The translations under genes and the position numbers were made by a program. A DNA stretch of 64,000 nt. Origin: Chloroflexota bacterium. GTDB taxonomy: Bacteria; Chloroflexota; Dehalococcoidia; JABGRK01. Shown piece by piece: positions 28,742 through 37,872 of the stretch. A model generated the notes under the pieces. It made no database searches. It was not told the origin of the DNA and saw nothing but the letters and a program-made list of their open reading frames with translations. The DNA lies in contig JABGRK010000017.1 of the NCBI GenBank assembly GCA_018648325.1, positions 124,001 to 188,000 of the forward strand, given 5' to 3'. Position 1 is the first letter of the stretch. Each line of letters opens with the position of its first letter.

Positions 28742-29230
28742 CTATCCGAGTTGGTCGTATTTTTCTTTGAGGGCTATTGCTACATGCTCGGGCACGAACT
28801 CTTTAAGTGCGCCGCCCAGTTTGGCCATCTCTTTTATAAGGCTGGAGCTGACAAACTCGTATTCCTGAGAAGTCATAAGACATACCGTGTCCAGATCAGG
28901 TGCTACTTTTCTGTTCATCAGCGACATCTCGAACTCGTAGTCAAAATCAGATCCCATTCTCAGGCCCCTGATGAGTACCTGGGAGTCAATTTTTTTAGCC
29001 AGCTCAAAAGTAAGGCAGGAATACGATATGACGTCTATATGGTCAATGTGCTCAACGGCTTTTTTCATCATATCGACTCGCTCTTTTGTAGGGAAGAGAA
29101 TAGTTTTGGTTGATGGCGAATCGAATACCGCTATGGTTAGCTTGTCGAAAAGACCGCTTGCCCTTTTAGCTATATCGACGTGACCGTTTGTGACGGGGTC
29201 GAATGTGCCGGGGTAGAGCGCGTGAATCAA
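28742..29230 (-). CDS. coaD: Phosphopantetheine adenylyltransferase
   Basis: Catalyses the penultimate step of coenzyme A synthesis (4'-phosphopantetheine + ATP to dephospho-CoA). 162 residues, the usual length. Visible motifs are YPGTFDPVTNGH (T/HxGH nucleotide site), RGLRMGSDFDYE and the ISSSLIKE-like SSSLIKEMA. It overlaps rsmD by 4 bp (ATGA), a pairing common in bacteria. Confidence 0.96.
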   Translation of the reverse strand: MIHALYPGTFDPVTNGHVDIAKRASGLFDKLTIAVFDSPSTKTILFPTKERVDMMKKAVEHIDHIDVISYSCLTFELAKKIDSQVLIRGLRMGSDFDYEFEMSLMNRKVAPDLDTVCLMTSQEYEFVSSSLIKEMAKLGGALKEFVPEHVAIALKEKYDQLG

Positions 29231-29787
29231 GACTGACCTCCTGCCGTATATTGATATATAGAAACGTTTGTATCGCCATGATTTAGATTTTTAATTTGCT
29301 CAAAGCAACCATAAACAGACTGAAGTGGCTTCTTGTCTGCATGTTCTGCCACAATCACTGATCCTTCTCCAACTATAGGTGAATCTGCCAGAATCTGCAA
29401 TATGTCAGAGGTGGTTGTATCCGCGTATGGCGGGTCCATTAGAATAAGCATGTATTTTCCTTTTAGGAAGGAGAGGGTTTTTTTTACTGTTGAGCGATAT
29501 ATATGGGCTTGTTCTGACAGCTTGGTATGTACCAGATTATCTTTGATGATCTCGCAGGCCTTGGGGTCACGCTCTACGAAGTCTACCCAGTCTGCACCGC
29601 GGCTCAGTGCCTCAATGCCCAGTGCGCCTGTTCCCGCGTATAAATCAAGCACTCTTGCGTAGTCAAGTTCCATGGAATCCAAACAGGAGAATATTGCACC
29701 TTTGATAATATCGGAAGTTGGGCGCAGGCGCGTGTTGCTCACATATTTAAGACGGTGCCCTTTGACTTTACCTGCAATTACTCTCAT
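29227..29787 (-). CDS. rsmD: 16S rRNA (guanine966-N2)-methyltransferase
   Basis: 186-residue SAM-dependent methyltransferase. Motif I is VLDLYAGTGALGIEALSRG and the catalytic motif IV is MDPPY. The N-terminal MRVIAGKVKGHRL and RPTSDIIKGAIFS are RsmD signatures. It is co-transcribed with coaD. Confidence 0.95.
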   Translation of the reverse strand: MRVIAGKVKGHRLKYVSNTRLRPTSDIIKGAIFSCLDSMELDYARVLDLYAGTGALGIEALSRGADWVDFVERDPKACEIIKDNLVHTKLSEQAHIYRSTVKKTLSFLKGKYMLILMDPPYADTTTSDILQILADSPIVGEGSVIVAEHADKKPLQSVYGCFEQIKNLNHGDTNVSIYQYTAGGQS

Positions 29788-29858
29788 GATAGTCTCGTTT
29801 AATTTTAACCGCTAGTTCTCACTTAAGTCAACTTACGCTGTCATCTTATTACGGCGGA

Positions 29859-31925
29859 TCAGGCTTTGTACACTTTGCACTGCATGCCGCGCAGGTTACA
29901 CGAACCCATTTCCGGGCTGTATGGAGGGTTGTTATCGGTTAGAACATTTATATTCGATTCAGCCCAGCCGTATAGATCGGACATACCTTTTTCGGGGAAC
30001 CACCAGCCGTAGTCAGCGATGACCACTCTGGGATCGATGTCGCTCGACAGCGCTGCCTTTTGCTTGATTTTGCCGCGCTGGTTTTCTATATATACCCAGT
30101 CACCATCGGATACACCCAGCTTACTTGCAGTATCGGTATTGATGTTTATTACCGGATCTGTGTGTTTTTTGCGTAGCCTTTCGATTTGTCTGCCGCCAGC
30201 GTGGCGGTACTGCGCCGCCTTCCAGCTTGTGAGCACCAGCGGATAAACTTTAGTCAGTTCCGGGTCGCTGTATGGCGTTTCCGGTTGTTCGTGGTACGCT
30301 GGTATGGGATCGTATCCCCACTGCGCAAGCCTGCCTGAGTAAAGCTCTATTTTGCCGGACGGCGTTGGAAAGTCGCTCGGCTTTTTTGTTTGTACTTTGG
30401 GGGGCACTTTGTCCATTTGTCGCAAATCAGCAAATGTTAGTTCGGATGGTTTTAGCAGATAATCAAGGCATTCTTCTTCGCTGCTCCAGAAGTGCTCTGA
30501 AAGGCCTAGTTTTACAGCAAGCTCGCTGATCATCTGATAGTCTGATTTGCAGTCACCAACCTGTGCCACTTTCTGCTGAGGTTGTGCCGCCTCAACGCTG
30601 TCGTACTCCAGATAGCCTGCTGCCGGTAGCACCACGTCTGCCATGGCTGCCGTTGGGGTCATAAACATATCGGCTACTGCCAGAAAATCAACTTTCTTCA
30701 GTGCATCGTATGTTTGGTTGGCATTGCTGTATGTAAGCAGGGGATTGCACCCCTGAATGTACAGACATCGGATAGGATAGGGCTTTTCATCCACGATGGC
30801 CTTGATGATACTCTGGCCCGCCATATATCTGACAGGTGGCAATAGATTAAGATCGGCACTTACCCTTTTGTTCCACGCATTTTCAGGTAGCTTGTCCCAT
30901 AGCTCAAGCTCTGCACCCTTGCGCCTTACCAGTGGTGTTGGTGTTGGCCGGATCATACCGCCCGGCACATCGATATTGCCTGTGATGGCATTTAGTATTG
31001 CTGCGGCGCGTGCCGTTTGAAAGCTGTTTATGCTTTGATCGATGCCATTGCCAAGTATGATGCAGGCCGGTTTGGTGGTAGCGAACATCCGTGCCGCATT
31101 TATGATATCGTCTGCCGGCATCCACGTTATCTGTGATACTTTGTCGGGCGTATAGTATTGTACATGACTTTTCAGTTGTTCGAATCCGATGGTCGTACTA
31201 TCAACGAAGTCTTTATCGTACAGACTTTTGTTTATTATCACGTTTATCATGCCCAGCGCCAGCGCCAGATCAGCACCCGGTCTTACTCTGAGCCACATAG
31301 CCGATTTACCTGCCAGCGCTATTTTTTGCGGATCGACCACGATGATTTTTGCGCCTTTGCCTGCGGCACCGGTTAGTCGATTGTGGTTATAGTGCAGGGT
31401 ATCAGCATAGTTTGCTCCCCAGACTACAACGCATGCCGGGGGATGATCGAAGTCACAGGTCAGGGGTGTGCCGTATGTGAATTGTGCTCCCATGGCTCGC
31501 GGTACGGCGCAGACATGTCCCTGCCATGCCAGGTTGGGTGTGCCAAATACGTTGGCCAGTCTTGCCGGGTAGCTGTCCCTGTATCCCTTGGCGGCGCCAT
31601 GCATGAAGGCGACGGACTCGGCTCCTTGTTGCTCCTTTGCTTTGAGCATGGCGTTTGCGATTTCATCAAGCGCTTCGTTCCATGAGAAGGTTTGCCATTT
31701 GCCCTCACCGCGCTTGCCGATGCGTTTGAGGGGTGTTTTTAGCCGATCTGGGTGGTTGAGGTAGTCAAGAGATGCCAGTCCTTTGATGCACAGCTTTCCT
31801 TTATTAGTGCTGCAATTGGGATCACCGTAAACTTTGACGGGCACGCCGTTTTTTATATCGATCAAAACGCCGCAGCCTCTGGCACAGATATCGCAAACGC
31901 TTTTAACGGTTCCGTTTTCGATCAT
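29859..31925 (-). CDS. Molybdopterin oxidoreductase (DMSO-reductase family), uncharacterised subgroup
   Basis: ATG 31925 is chosen because GGAGG lies 5 bp upstream; an in-frame TTG one codon earlier is the alternative. 688 residues with no Tat signal, so cytoplasmic. The N-terminal [4Fe-4S] site is Cys 11, 14, 18, 46 (VCDICARGCGV...KLCIKG). Cys139 in QGHVCAVPR is the probable Mo/W ligand, so this is not a Sec-type formate dehydrogenase. The C-terminal dinucleotide-binding domain (VYPLVLTSWKAAQYRH...) is present. It follows a dicluster ferredoxin and an AprA-like flavoprotein on the same strand. The substrate is unknown. Formate, thiosulfate/polysulfide or hydratase-type chemistry (acetylene hydratase is in the same superfamily) cannot be separated by eye. 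Confidence 0.8.
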   Translation of the reverse strand: MIENGTVKSVCDICARGCGVLIDIKNGVPVKVYGDPNCSTNKGKLCIKGLASLDYLNHPDRLKTPLKRIGKRGEGKWQTFSWNEALDEIANAMLKAKEQQGAESVAFMHGAAKGYRDSYPARLANVFGTPNLAWQGHVCAVPRAMGAQFTYGTPLTCDFDHPPACVVVWGANYADTLHYNHNRLTGAAGKGAKIIVVDPQKIALAGKSAMWLRVRPGADLALALGMINVIINKSLYDKDFVDSTTIGFEQLKSHVQYYTPDKVSQITWMPADDIINAARMFATTKPACIILGNGIDQSINSFQTARAAAILNAITGNIDVPGGMIRPTPTPLVRRKGAELELWDKLPENAWNKRVSADLNLLPPVRYMAGQSIIKAIVDEKPYPIRCLYIQGCNPLLTYSNANQTYDALKKVDFLAVADMFMTPTAAMADVVLPAAGYLEYDSVEAAQPQQKVAQVGDCKSDYQMISELAVKLGLSEHFWSSEEECLDYLLKPSELTFADLRQMDKVPPKVQTKKPSDFPTPSGKIELYSGRLAQWGYDPIPAYHEQPETPYSDPELTKVYPLVLTSWKAAQYRHAGGRQIERLRKKHTDPVININTDTASKLGVSDGDWVYIENQRGKIKQKAALSSDIDPRVVIADYGWWFPEKGMSDLYGWAESNINVLTDNNPPYSPEMGSCNLRGMQCKVYKA

Positions 31926-31938
31926 CAAGACCTCCGCG

Positions 31939-32235
31939 TTAAACCCAGAAGTGTTCTGAGCTGTCTTTGCGTTTGAAGTGCGCCCTCTGCATCAGTGGGT
32001 GATTTAAGGTAATGGCTCCATCAACCGGGCAGTGTTCCACACACACACCGCCGTACCAGCACTCCTCCGGATAGATGATGATGGGAGGTTTGCCTTTATC
32101 AGGATTGGGGATGAATATATCGGTCATGCATACTTCAACGCAGCAGTTACATCCGGTGCAAAGCTCTGCATTGAATATGACCGGTCTGGCCGGTGTCGGC
32201 TGGTTTGGAGTTGCATATATTTTTTCTTCGCTCAT
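31939..32235 (-). CDS. AprB-like dicluster ferredoxin
   Basis: 98 residues with two [4Fe-4S] sites: CTGCNCCVEVC, and the second set in ECWYGGVCVEHCP. The stretch PNPDKGKPPIIIYPEECW and the end HPLMQRAHFK resemble the electron-transfer subunit of adenylylsulfate-reductase-type complexes. It lies between the flavoprotein and the molybdoenzyme and probably passes electrons between them. Confidence 0.85.
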   Translation of the reverse strand: MSEEKIYATPNQPTPARPVIFNAELCTGCNCCVEVCMTDIFIPNPDKGKPPIIIYPEECWYGGVCVEHCPVDGAITLNHPLMQRAHFKRKDSSEHFWV

Positions 32236-32258
32236 GAGTTATTCTCCTGCTAAAAAGG

Positions 32259-34184
32259 CTATTTATGTGCCTCGTAGTTGCTTTCCATATCCCCGTAGAA
32301 ATCAAGAGACAGTTCGCCTGTTTTAACTCTTTTACCCTCTTGATGGATTGTTATCCATTTATGATACGCGGGAGGGTCGATTTCAGGGTAATCCAGTCGA
32401 TTAAAGCCCAGATAGGTTGAACTGGCTTTTCTGGCCAGACTGGTGTGCAGTATCATCTGGTTGCAGGTCAGGATATCCAGTACTCCCAGTGTGCGCATAA
32501 GAGTATGCGGGTTGCTTGCGCAGGCGGTGGACGCTACGTTCTTTTCGATATCACTAGTCCATTTAAGCCCAATATTGAGCAGTTCATCGTTTTTGTAATT
32601 GCCGCAGTAGTTTTGCATTACCCGTGCAAGTCCGGCGTTAAGCTCTTTCCACTCAATACCGTTTTTGCGCTCGATGGGTGCGTAGACACGAGCTTTTTCG
32701 TTGTCTATCTGTTTGCGCGCTGGTTTTGTTTGCTCGGTTTGGTTGGCATGAGCCGCTGCTTTTCTGCCGGCGTATCTGCCGGTTGCAGCGGCGTGGTGAT
32801 GGTAGTTGGCAGCGAACAGTGAGTCTCCGGCTGCGTACAAGCTGTCAAGCGTGGTTTTAAGGTTCCAGTCAACAACAAGTCCGCCTGAGTCACCGGGGCC
32901 TTCGCCTCCTATTCTTACGTGCGGCAGCGTTGCGCCGCGCAGCCAGTCTCCACCCAGCATCAGATAGCTTTGTAGCATATCTTTATCGGGGTCGAAACCT
33001 GCTTCATTATAAGTTCTAAAGATGGGCGTGGGCGTTCGGCCCTCGTTGCCGACCATAAGCCCCCAGATAGCCCTTCTTTCCATTTGGGGCATGCCGGTCA
33101 TATCTGCATAAAGTGGCAGTGCAAATTCGCCGTTTTTAACGCGCTTTTGCATATCTGGTGTGATGTCGGGGCGCCGGTAATCATATGCCATGCCCCTTTC
33201 GCCAAACAGCTTCTGGCCTTTGACGGGGTGGGTTCTCTGATCAAAATCCGTCAGTTCTTTTCCGTCCCTGTCAGTCCATGGTATCTGCTTGCCGTTGGCA
33301 TCCACGATGGTGCAGGGGAACCAGGTATTCATGGCGTTGCCCGTGCCGTACGATGGGTAGGATGTGCCGAAGCTAAGGTTGCCGGGCATTGATCTTTCCA
33401 TCTGGGTGAATTGTGCGCCTGCCCTGAAGGCCATGGCGTATCCGGTGCCCACTATGTTGGGTCTGAACTGGCCCAGCCCTGTTAGCTCTGATGAAAAGGC
33501 CCAGTTGCGTGAGTGACGCGACATGCTCATTACCGTAGCCTTGGCCTTGAATATAAATAGCTCACCGGTTCTTGAGTTGAGCCCGGTGGCACCTATTACC
33601 TTTGTTCCCTGTTTGCCTCCGTCTGTAAGCAGGCTGGTGGCCATGGTTCTGTCATATATCTTTACACCAAGTTTTTTGCATTCTTTATACAGTGCGGATT
33701 TGAAGTTTTTACCCCATATCCTGAAGTGAAACTTGTTCTCATAATCGTAAGCAAAGAGGAATTTAGTTTTTTCATCCCTGAAGTCGGCACCGGCAAATTC
33801 GTCATTTGTATCGCGGATCTTGCCGCCCATCTGCTCCATTTCCAGCAGGGTGTCGTAGCTTTCTTTTGCGGCGATGTAGCGCGATATGTTGTTTAAGTAG
33901 CCGTTGGCGTTTTGACTTTCCCAGTCTACGCAGTCTTCAGCGGTTACCTTGGAAACCGGATTGGGCGTATTGATCCAGTGGTCACATCCCGAACCACCCG
34001 CGCCGCTGGTGATGGTTGCCGCTTTTTCCACGATTGCGACTTTTGATCCGCCTTTGGCAGCACTTATTGCCGCCCAGCACCCGGCTATACCTCCACCCAG
34101 GATCAGAACGTCGGTTTCAACCTCGGTTTCAGCTTCGTAGTTAACGGGATAGGGCCAGTCATACATTTTTCCGTCTTTATACAT
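32259..34184 (-). CDS. AprA/FrdA-type FAD-dependent oxidoreductase
   Basis: The start is ATG 34184 (MYKDGKMYDWPYPV) behind TTGAGGAA; a TTG at 34202 is in frame but lacks this spacing. 641 residues. The FAD-binding GGGIAGCWAAISAAKGG lies near residue 33, with the second dinucleotide region SLYAAGDSLFA about residue 460. The overall layout is that of adenylylsulfate reductase alpha / fumarate reductase flavoproteins, but I see no sat, aprM or qmo genes nearby. No signal peptide, so cytoplasmic. It forms a three-gene module with the ferredoxin and molybdoenzyme. Its substrate is unknown. Confidence 0.75.
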   Translation of the reverse strand: MYKDGKMYDWPYPVNYEAETEVETDVLILGGGIAGCWAAISAAKGGSKVAIVEKAATITSGAGGSGCDHWINTPNPVSKVTAEDCVDWESQNANGYLNNISRYIAAKESYDTLLEMEQMGGKIRDTNDEFAGADFRDEKTKFLFAYDYENKFHFRIWGKNFKSALYKECKKLGVKIYDRTMATSLLTDGGKQGTKVIGATGLNSRTGELFIFKAKATVMSMSRHSRNWAFSSELTGLGQFRPNIVGTGYAMAFRAGAQFTQMERSMPGNLSFGTSYPSYGTGNAMNTWFPCTIVDANGKQIPWTDRDGKELTDFDQRTHPVKGQKLFGERGMAYDYRRPDITPDMQKRVKNGEFALPLYADMTGMPQMERRAIWGLMVGNEGRTPTPIFRTYNEAGFDPDKDMLQSYLMLGGDWLRGATLPHVRIGGEGPGDSGGLVVDWNLKTTLDSLYAAGDSLFAANYHHHAAATGRYAGRKAAAHANQTEQTKPARKQIDNEKARVYAPIERKNGIEWKELNAGLARVMQNYCGNYKNDELLNIGLKWTSDIEKNVASTACASNPHTLMRTLGVLDILTCNQMILHTSLARKASSTYLGFNRLDYPEIDPPAYHKWITIHQEGKRVKTGELSLDFYGDMESNYEAHK

Positions 34185-34222
34185 GCATTTCCTCAATAAC
34201 AAGCATTTTCTTTACTGAGGGC

Positions 34223-34251
34223 ATTGTAGCATAGTTGCCGATGTTTTTCTA
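34223..34251 (-). promoter_or_regulatory. Candidate sigma70-type promoter for the AprA-like module
   Basis: On the minus strand TAGAAA (34251-34246), a 17-bp spacer, then TACAAT (34228-34223). The start codon of the flavoprotein gene is 39 bp downstream of the -10. Confidence 0.45.
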
Positions 34252-34257
34252 AAAGGT

Positions 34258-34289
34258 TTGACAGCGCTGGTTTAAGGCCATGTTATACT
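34258..34289 (+). promoter_or_regulatory. Extended -10 promoter for the LysE-type gene, possibly leaderless
   Basis: TTGACA at 34258-34263 and TG-T-TATACT at 34281-34289. The 20-bp spacer is long, so the extended -10 probably dominates. The GTG start at 34297 lies 8 bp after the -10, near the expected transcription start. Confidence 0.45.
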
Positions 34290-34296
34290 GATTTTC

Positions 34297-34941
34297 GTGA
34301 GCGATCCTACTATATACATAATATTTACCACGGCGCTTGTCGTTGGATTTTCCGGCGCGATGATGCCGGGGCCGCTGCTGGCCGTTGCCATAGGCGAAAC
34401 CACCAAACGCGGGTTCTGGGCGGGGCCGTGGCTTATGGTGGGGCATGCCATACTTGAGCTGGCGCTGGTTGTAGCTCTTGTGGCCGGACTGAGTACGGTG
34501 ATGGATGTTTTCTGGGTGAGGGGTATTATCGGACTGGTGGGTGGGACGATAATGGTTGTCATGGGTTTTATGATGCTGCGTAAAGGGCTGCGTGACAACA
34601 GTGGCCTTACCACTGGACTTGCCATTACCAGCGGTAATCACAGGCTGGTTGTATCGGGAATAGTGGTTAGTTTGTCTAATCCGTATTGGTTCATCTGGTG
34701 GGTTACCATCGGTGCGGGGTACCTGATGCTGTCCTGGGACTTAGGGGTTTTGGGTGTGTCCTCTTTTTTTACCGGGCATATACTGGCGGATGTAATCTGG
34801 TACTCATTTGTATCCTTTACGGTTGCATCGGGCCGCAAGTTTTTCTCAAACATGGTATACCATGGTCTGCTTATTGGCTGCGGCGTTTTTCTTTTGGGAT
34901 TCGGCGCATATTTTATTGTATCCGGAGCAAGGTTTTTTTAG
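34297..34941 (+). CDS. LysE/RhtB-family amino-acid or metabolite exporter
   Basis: 214 residues with about six membrane helices. The N-terminal GFSGAMMPGPLLAVAIGETTKRGFWAGP matches the LysE family pattern (PGP and a following G-rich stretch). Start GTG 34297 has no Shine-Dalgarno sequence and may be read from a leaderless mRNA. It is divergent from the AprA-like module and upstream of the Pad-like operon. Substrate unknown. Confidence 0.82.
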   Translation: MSDPTIYIIFTTALVVGFSGAMMPGPLLAVAIGETTKRGFWAGPWLMVGHAILELALVVALVAGLSTVMDVFWVRGIIGLVGGTIMVVMGFMMLRKGLRDNSGLTTGLAITSGNHRLVVSGIVVSLSNPYWFIWWVTIGAGYLMLSWDLGVLGVSSFFTGHILADVIWYSFVSFTVASGRKFFSNMVYHGLLIGCGVFLLGFGAYFIVSGARFF

Positions 34942-35056
34942 GGTTTATTTCTCACCCATGCTTGTTTTCAAAAAAGGTGTATAGGGGTACTTTCCCCCAT
35001 TAGTAGGTGTTAACACATATTACGACTTTTACACTCGCCGGCAACTCGTTTTAATA

Positions 35057-35086
35057 TTGACTTGCCCTTAAATTATAAGTTATGAT
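35057..35086 (+). promoter_or_regulatory. Sigma70-type promoter of the Pad-like operon
   Basis: TTGACT (35057-35062), an 18-bp spacer, and TATGAT (35081-35086). The predicted transcript start near 35093 leaves a leader of about 75 nt before GTG 35167. The GCGT...ACGC repeat found at the two bam promoters is absent here. Confidence 0.6.
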
Positions 35087-35166
35087 GTAGGTGCTGTAAA
35101 AAGGTATTATTGAAGCTAGGGAGACTTTGTGTCCAACCTATTAATTACTCATGGGGAGGAAATGTA

Positions 35167-37872
35167 GTGTCGAAACAGGCCGATAAAATAGATATAAAAG
35201 ATGATGCATGGGTGCACACCTCTTGTGGAGGTTGCTATGGCGTATGTAAGGTCAAAGCCCATCGCGTTAACGGCGTCGTTGTAAAAATTGACGGCGATCC
35301 CAATTCTGACATGGGTGCCAAGGGCGGTCATTGCCCCAAGGCAGAGATCCAGATTCAGCATTTGTATGATCCAAATCGGATCAACTATCCGGTCAAACGC
35401 GGCAATCCCAAGAAAGGACTTTTCGAGGACCCCAAGTGGGAGCGGATTTCCTGGGATGAGGCTTTTGATACCATAGCTGAGACATTCAAGAGAATTCGTG
35501 CTGATAATCCCAACAAGCTGATGCATGGAGGAACCCCTTCTCCGGGAACCGCATCAAATTTGGCGCTGGGATTTGCTCCGTTCGGTTCGCTGTTCGGTAC
35601 GACCAACTGGTATATCGGTGGCGCCGGACTGCACTGCGGAAACGGTGCTCACATGGGCGCGGGCCTGTACCACGCTTCATGGTCTGTGGTACCGGATTAC
35701 AAGTACTGTAACTACGCCATCCAGATGGGTTCCAACAAGGGTGCCGGTTCAGGTCACTCCATGGGATTCAATATGAGGCTGGCTGCCGATGCACGTTCTC
35801 GCGGTATGAAGAACGTTGTTTTTGATCCCATTTGTAACTTTGGCGGTGGTAAGGCAACAGAGTGGGTTCCCATTTTACCGGGAACCGATGGTGCCGTAGC
35901 GCTGGCCATGTTAAACGTACTGCTCAATGAGCTTAATACATTTGACGCCGAGTTTTTGGCTAAAAAGACCAATGCCCCCTACCTGTTTGGTCCGGACGTG
36001 ATTTACCTGAGAGACAAGGAAACAGGCAAGGCCATGGTTTGGGATGCGGCGACCAAGCAGCCTAAAACCTGGGATGATGAGTCGGTCAAGGATTATGTTA
36101 TTGAGGGCGAGTACGAGATCGACGGCGTTAAGTACCAAACGGGCTTCCAGCTATTTAGAAATCATGTCAAGCAGTATACCCCTGAGTGGGCATCTGATAT
36201 AAGCACAGTTCCTGCTGCCACTATCCGCAGAATCGCCACCGAGTTTGGCGAGGCGGCTCAGATAGGCAGCATTATTGAGATACAGGGCGAACAAGTGCCC
36301 TTGCGCCCGGTAGCAGCTGTTATGTTCCGCGGTGGCCAGGGTCATACCAATTCGGCGCATTCATATTGTGCGATGTGCACACTGAACATGGTAGTGGGTG
36401 CCATGGATGTGGCCGGCGGTTGTCTGGGATGGCCTCCGGTAAGCCTGGGACACCCCGATACCGGCAGGTTTGTTATTACACCTTATCCTGACGAGAAGGA
36501 CGGCATGCTTACCACCGGATCGTTCATGGAGCATGCGCCGTGGCCGATACACGAATCTAAAATACCAAACGATATTACGCTTAAGGCACTTGTGCCCACA
36601 GCGTCGTTCTCACCGGCACCGGCAACCTCAGACTTCCAGAAGATCTGGGATAATCTGGGTCGACCGTATGAGATAGAAGCAGCCATGATATATGGCTCTA
36701 ACATGATCAGGGCAGTACAGAACCGCCAGATCATGGCTGATTGGTGGTCCACTATTCCGTTTACCGTTTCAATCAATACGATACACAACGAGTTTACCGA
36801 AGGCTTTGCCGATATAGTATTGCCTGATGCCCACGCTCTTGAGAGCTGGGGGTTGTTCGAGCATCACTCACCGTTCTTTACCTGGCCTATCGGTATGGAG
36901 GGCTGGGATTTCCCCATAAGGCAGCCCGTAATTGAGCCGCAGTATGAGCGCAAACAGATGATCGAAATTCTGTGGACGCTTGCCAAGAGAATTGGCATGT
37001 GGGAAGAGATGACAGAGTACTACAATGTTTACTTCTCCAGCTTTGGCGGTGAGGCCCTCATCGGTGGCGACATCGAAAGTATGAAAAAAGCCAAAACACT
37101 GGATCAGAGCAAGATAACCAAATTGTACAAAAAGGGTGAAGAGCTTTCTTATAGAGAGTTTATTGACCGGGTACTTAAGTACTACTTTGGCGATAAGTAC
37201 GGCGTTGAGTATCTGCAGGAACATGGCGTTATCCGCTGGCCCAAGCAGGTAAAAGAGGCCTACTGGAGATGGCATATACCGGCAAGAGTGCCGCTCTTAA
37301 TGGAGCATCTGGCTGAACTAAAACCCCATGTAAAGGAAAATGCCGAAAAGATCGGTGTCAAGCTCGACATGGATCATTTCACGCCGCTGCTGAGCTGGTT
37401 CCCGGCGCAGCCGTCGACCATTGATGCGCCTGATTATCCGCTGTACAGTTTCTCGTATCGCGATATTCTGCATACGGGTTCGGGTAATACGCAGGTTCCA
37501 TGGATAGACGAACTGTCCAAGATGAATCCGTATACATATCACATAACAATTAATGAGGACACCGCCAAGAGTCTGGGGCTTAAATCGGGAGACCTTGTTT
37601 GTCAGGAATCCAACACCGGTAAAAGGGTGACCGGATACCTCAAGACTATGCAGGGGCAACATCCTCAGACCGTGGCTATTTCAGCTTGCTCAGGTGGATG
37701 GGCGCGCGGCCAGCCTACAAGCCGTGGCAAGGGCGCCAACTTCAATATTTTGCTGGAATCTGATTTTGATCACGTTTGCCCGGTATGCTGGTCCGTGGAG
37801 ACGGCGACCAGAGTAAAGATTTATAAAATTGACAGCCGGGTTGAGTATGATGAGGGAGGAATACAGCTATGA
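35167..37872 (+). CDS. Molybdopterin oxidoreductase large subunit, PadB-like
   Basis: GTG 35167 (MSKQADKIDIKDD) is chosen because GGGGAGG precedes it by 7 bp; the in-frame TTG 35110 has no such site. 901 residues, no Tat signal, so cytoplasmic. The N-terminal [4Fe-4S] ligands are Cys 20, 23, 27, 56, and Cys157 (GLHCGNGAHMG) is the probable Mo ligand. The next gene is the matching ferredoxin subunit, and a POR-type enzyme follows. This order resembles padBC of phenylacetyl-CoA:acceptor oxidoreductase, which oxidises phenylacetyl-CoA to phenylglyoxylate. The NrfD-like membrane subunit PadD is missing, so electrons may go to a soluble acceptor. The family (DMSO reductase superfamily) is sure; the substrate is inferred from context. 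Confidence 0.75.
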   Translation: MSKQADKIDIKDDAWVHTSCGGCYGVCKVKAHRVNGVVVKIDGDPNSDMGAKGGHCPKAEIQIQHLYDPNRINYPVKRGNPKKGLFEDPKWERISWDEAFDTIAETFKRIRADNPNKLMHGGTPSPGTASNLALGFAPFGSLFGTTNWYIGGAGLHCGNGAHMGAGLYHASWSVVPDYKYCNYAIQMGSNKGAGSGHSMGFNMRLAADARSRGMKNVVFDPICNFGGGKATEWVPILPGTDGAVALAMLNVLLNELNTFDAEFLAKKTNAPYLFGPDVIYLRDKETGKAMVWDAATKQPKTWDDESVKDYVIEGEYEIDGVKYQTGFQLFRNHVKQYTPEWASDISTVPAATIRRIATEFGEAAQIGSIIEIQGEQVPLRPVAAVMFRGGQGHTNSAHSYCAMCTLNMVVGAMDVAGGCLGWPPVSLGHPDTGRFVITPYPDEKDGMLTTGSFMEHAPWPIHESKIPNDITLKALVPTASFSPAPATSDFQKIWDNLGRPYEIEAAMIYGSNMIRAVQNRQIMADWWSTIPFTVSINTIHNEFTEGFADIVLPDAHALESWGLFEHHSPFFTWPIGMEGWDFPIRQPVIEPQYERKQMIEILWTLAKRIGMWEEMTEYYNVYFSSFGGEALIGGDIESMKKAKTLDQSKITKLYKKGEELSYREFIDRVLKYYFGDKYGVEYLQEHGVIRWPKQVKEAYWRWHIPARVPLLMEHLAELKPHVKENAEKIGVKLDMDHFTPLLSWFPAQPSTIDAPDYPLYSFSYRDILHTGSGNTQVPWIDELSKMNPYTYHITINEDTAKSLGLKSGDLVCQESNTGKRVTGYLKTMQGQHPQTVAISACSGGWARGQPTSRGKGANFNILLESDFDHVCPVCWSVETATRVKIYKIDSRVEYDEGGIQL

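Noticed and set aside
29859-31925. Sec-type formate dehydrogenase
   Set aside because: The metal-ligand position has Cys (QGHVCAVPR), no internal TGA is present, and other parts do not point clearly to formate.
31939-34184. Dissimilatory sulfate reduction (aprBA)
   Set aside because: Similarity is at the family level only; sat, qmo and dsr genes are not seen, and a molybdoenzyme is part of the module.
34964-35010. Hairpin GGGG-TACTTTC-CCCC after the LysE gene as terminator
   Set aside because: The stem is only 4-5 bp and no T run follows, so I could not support it.
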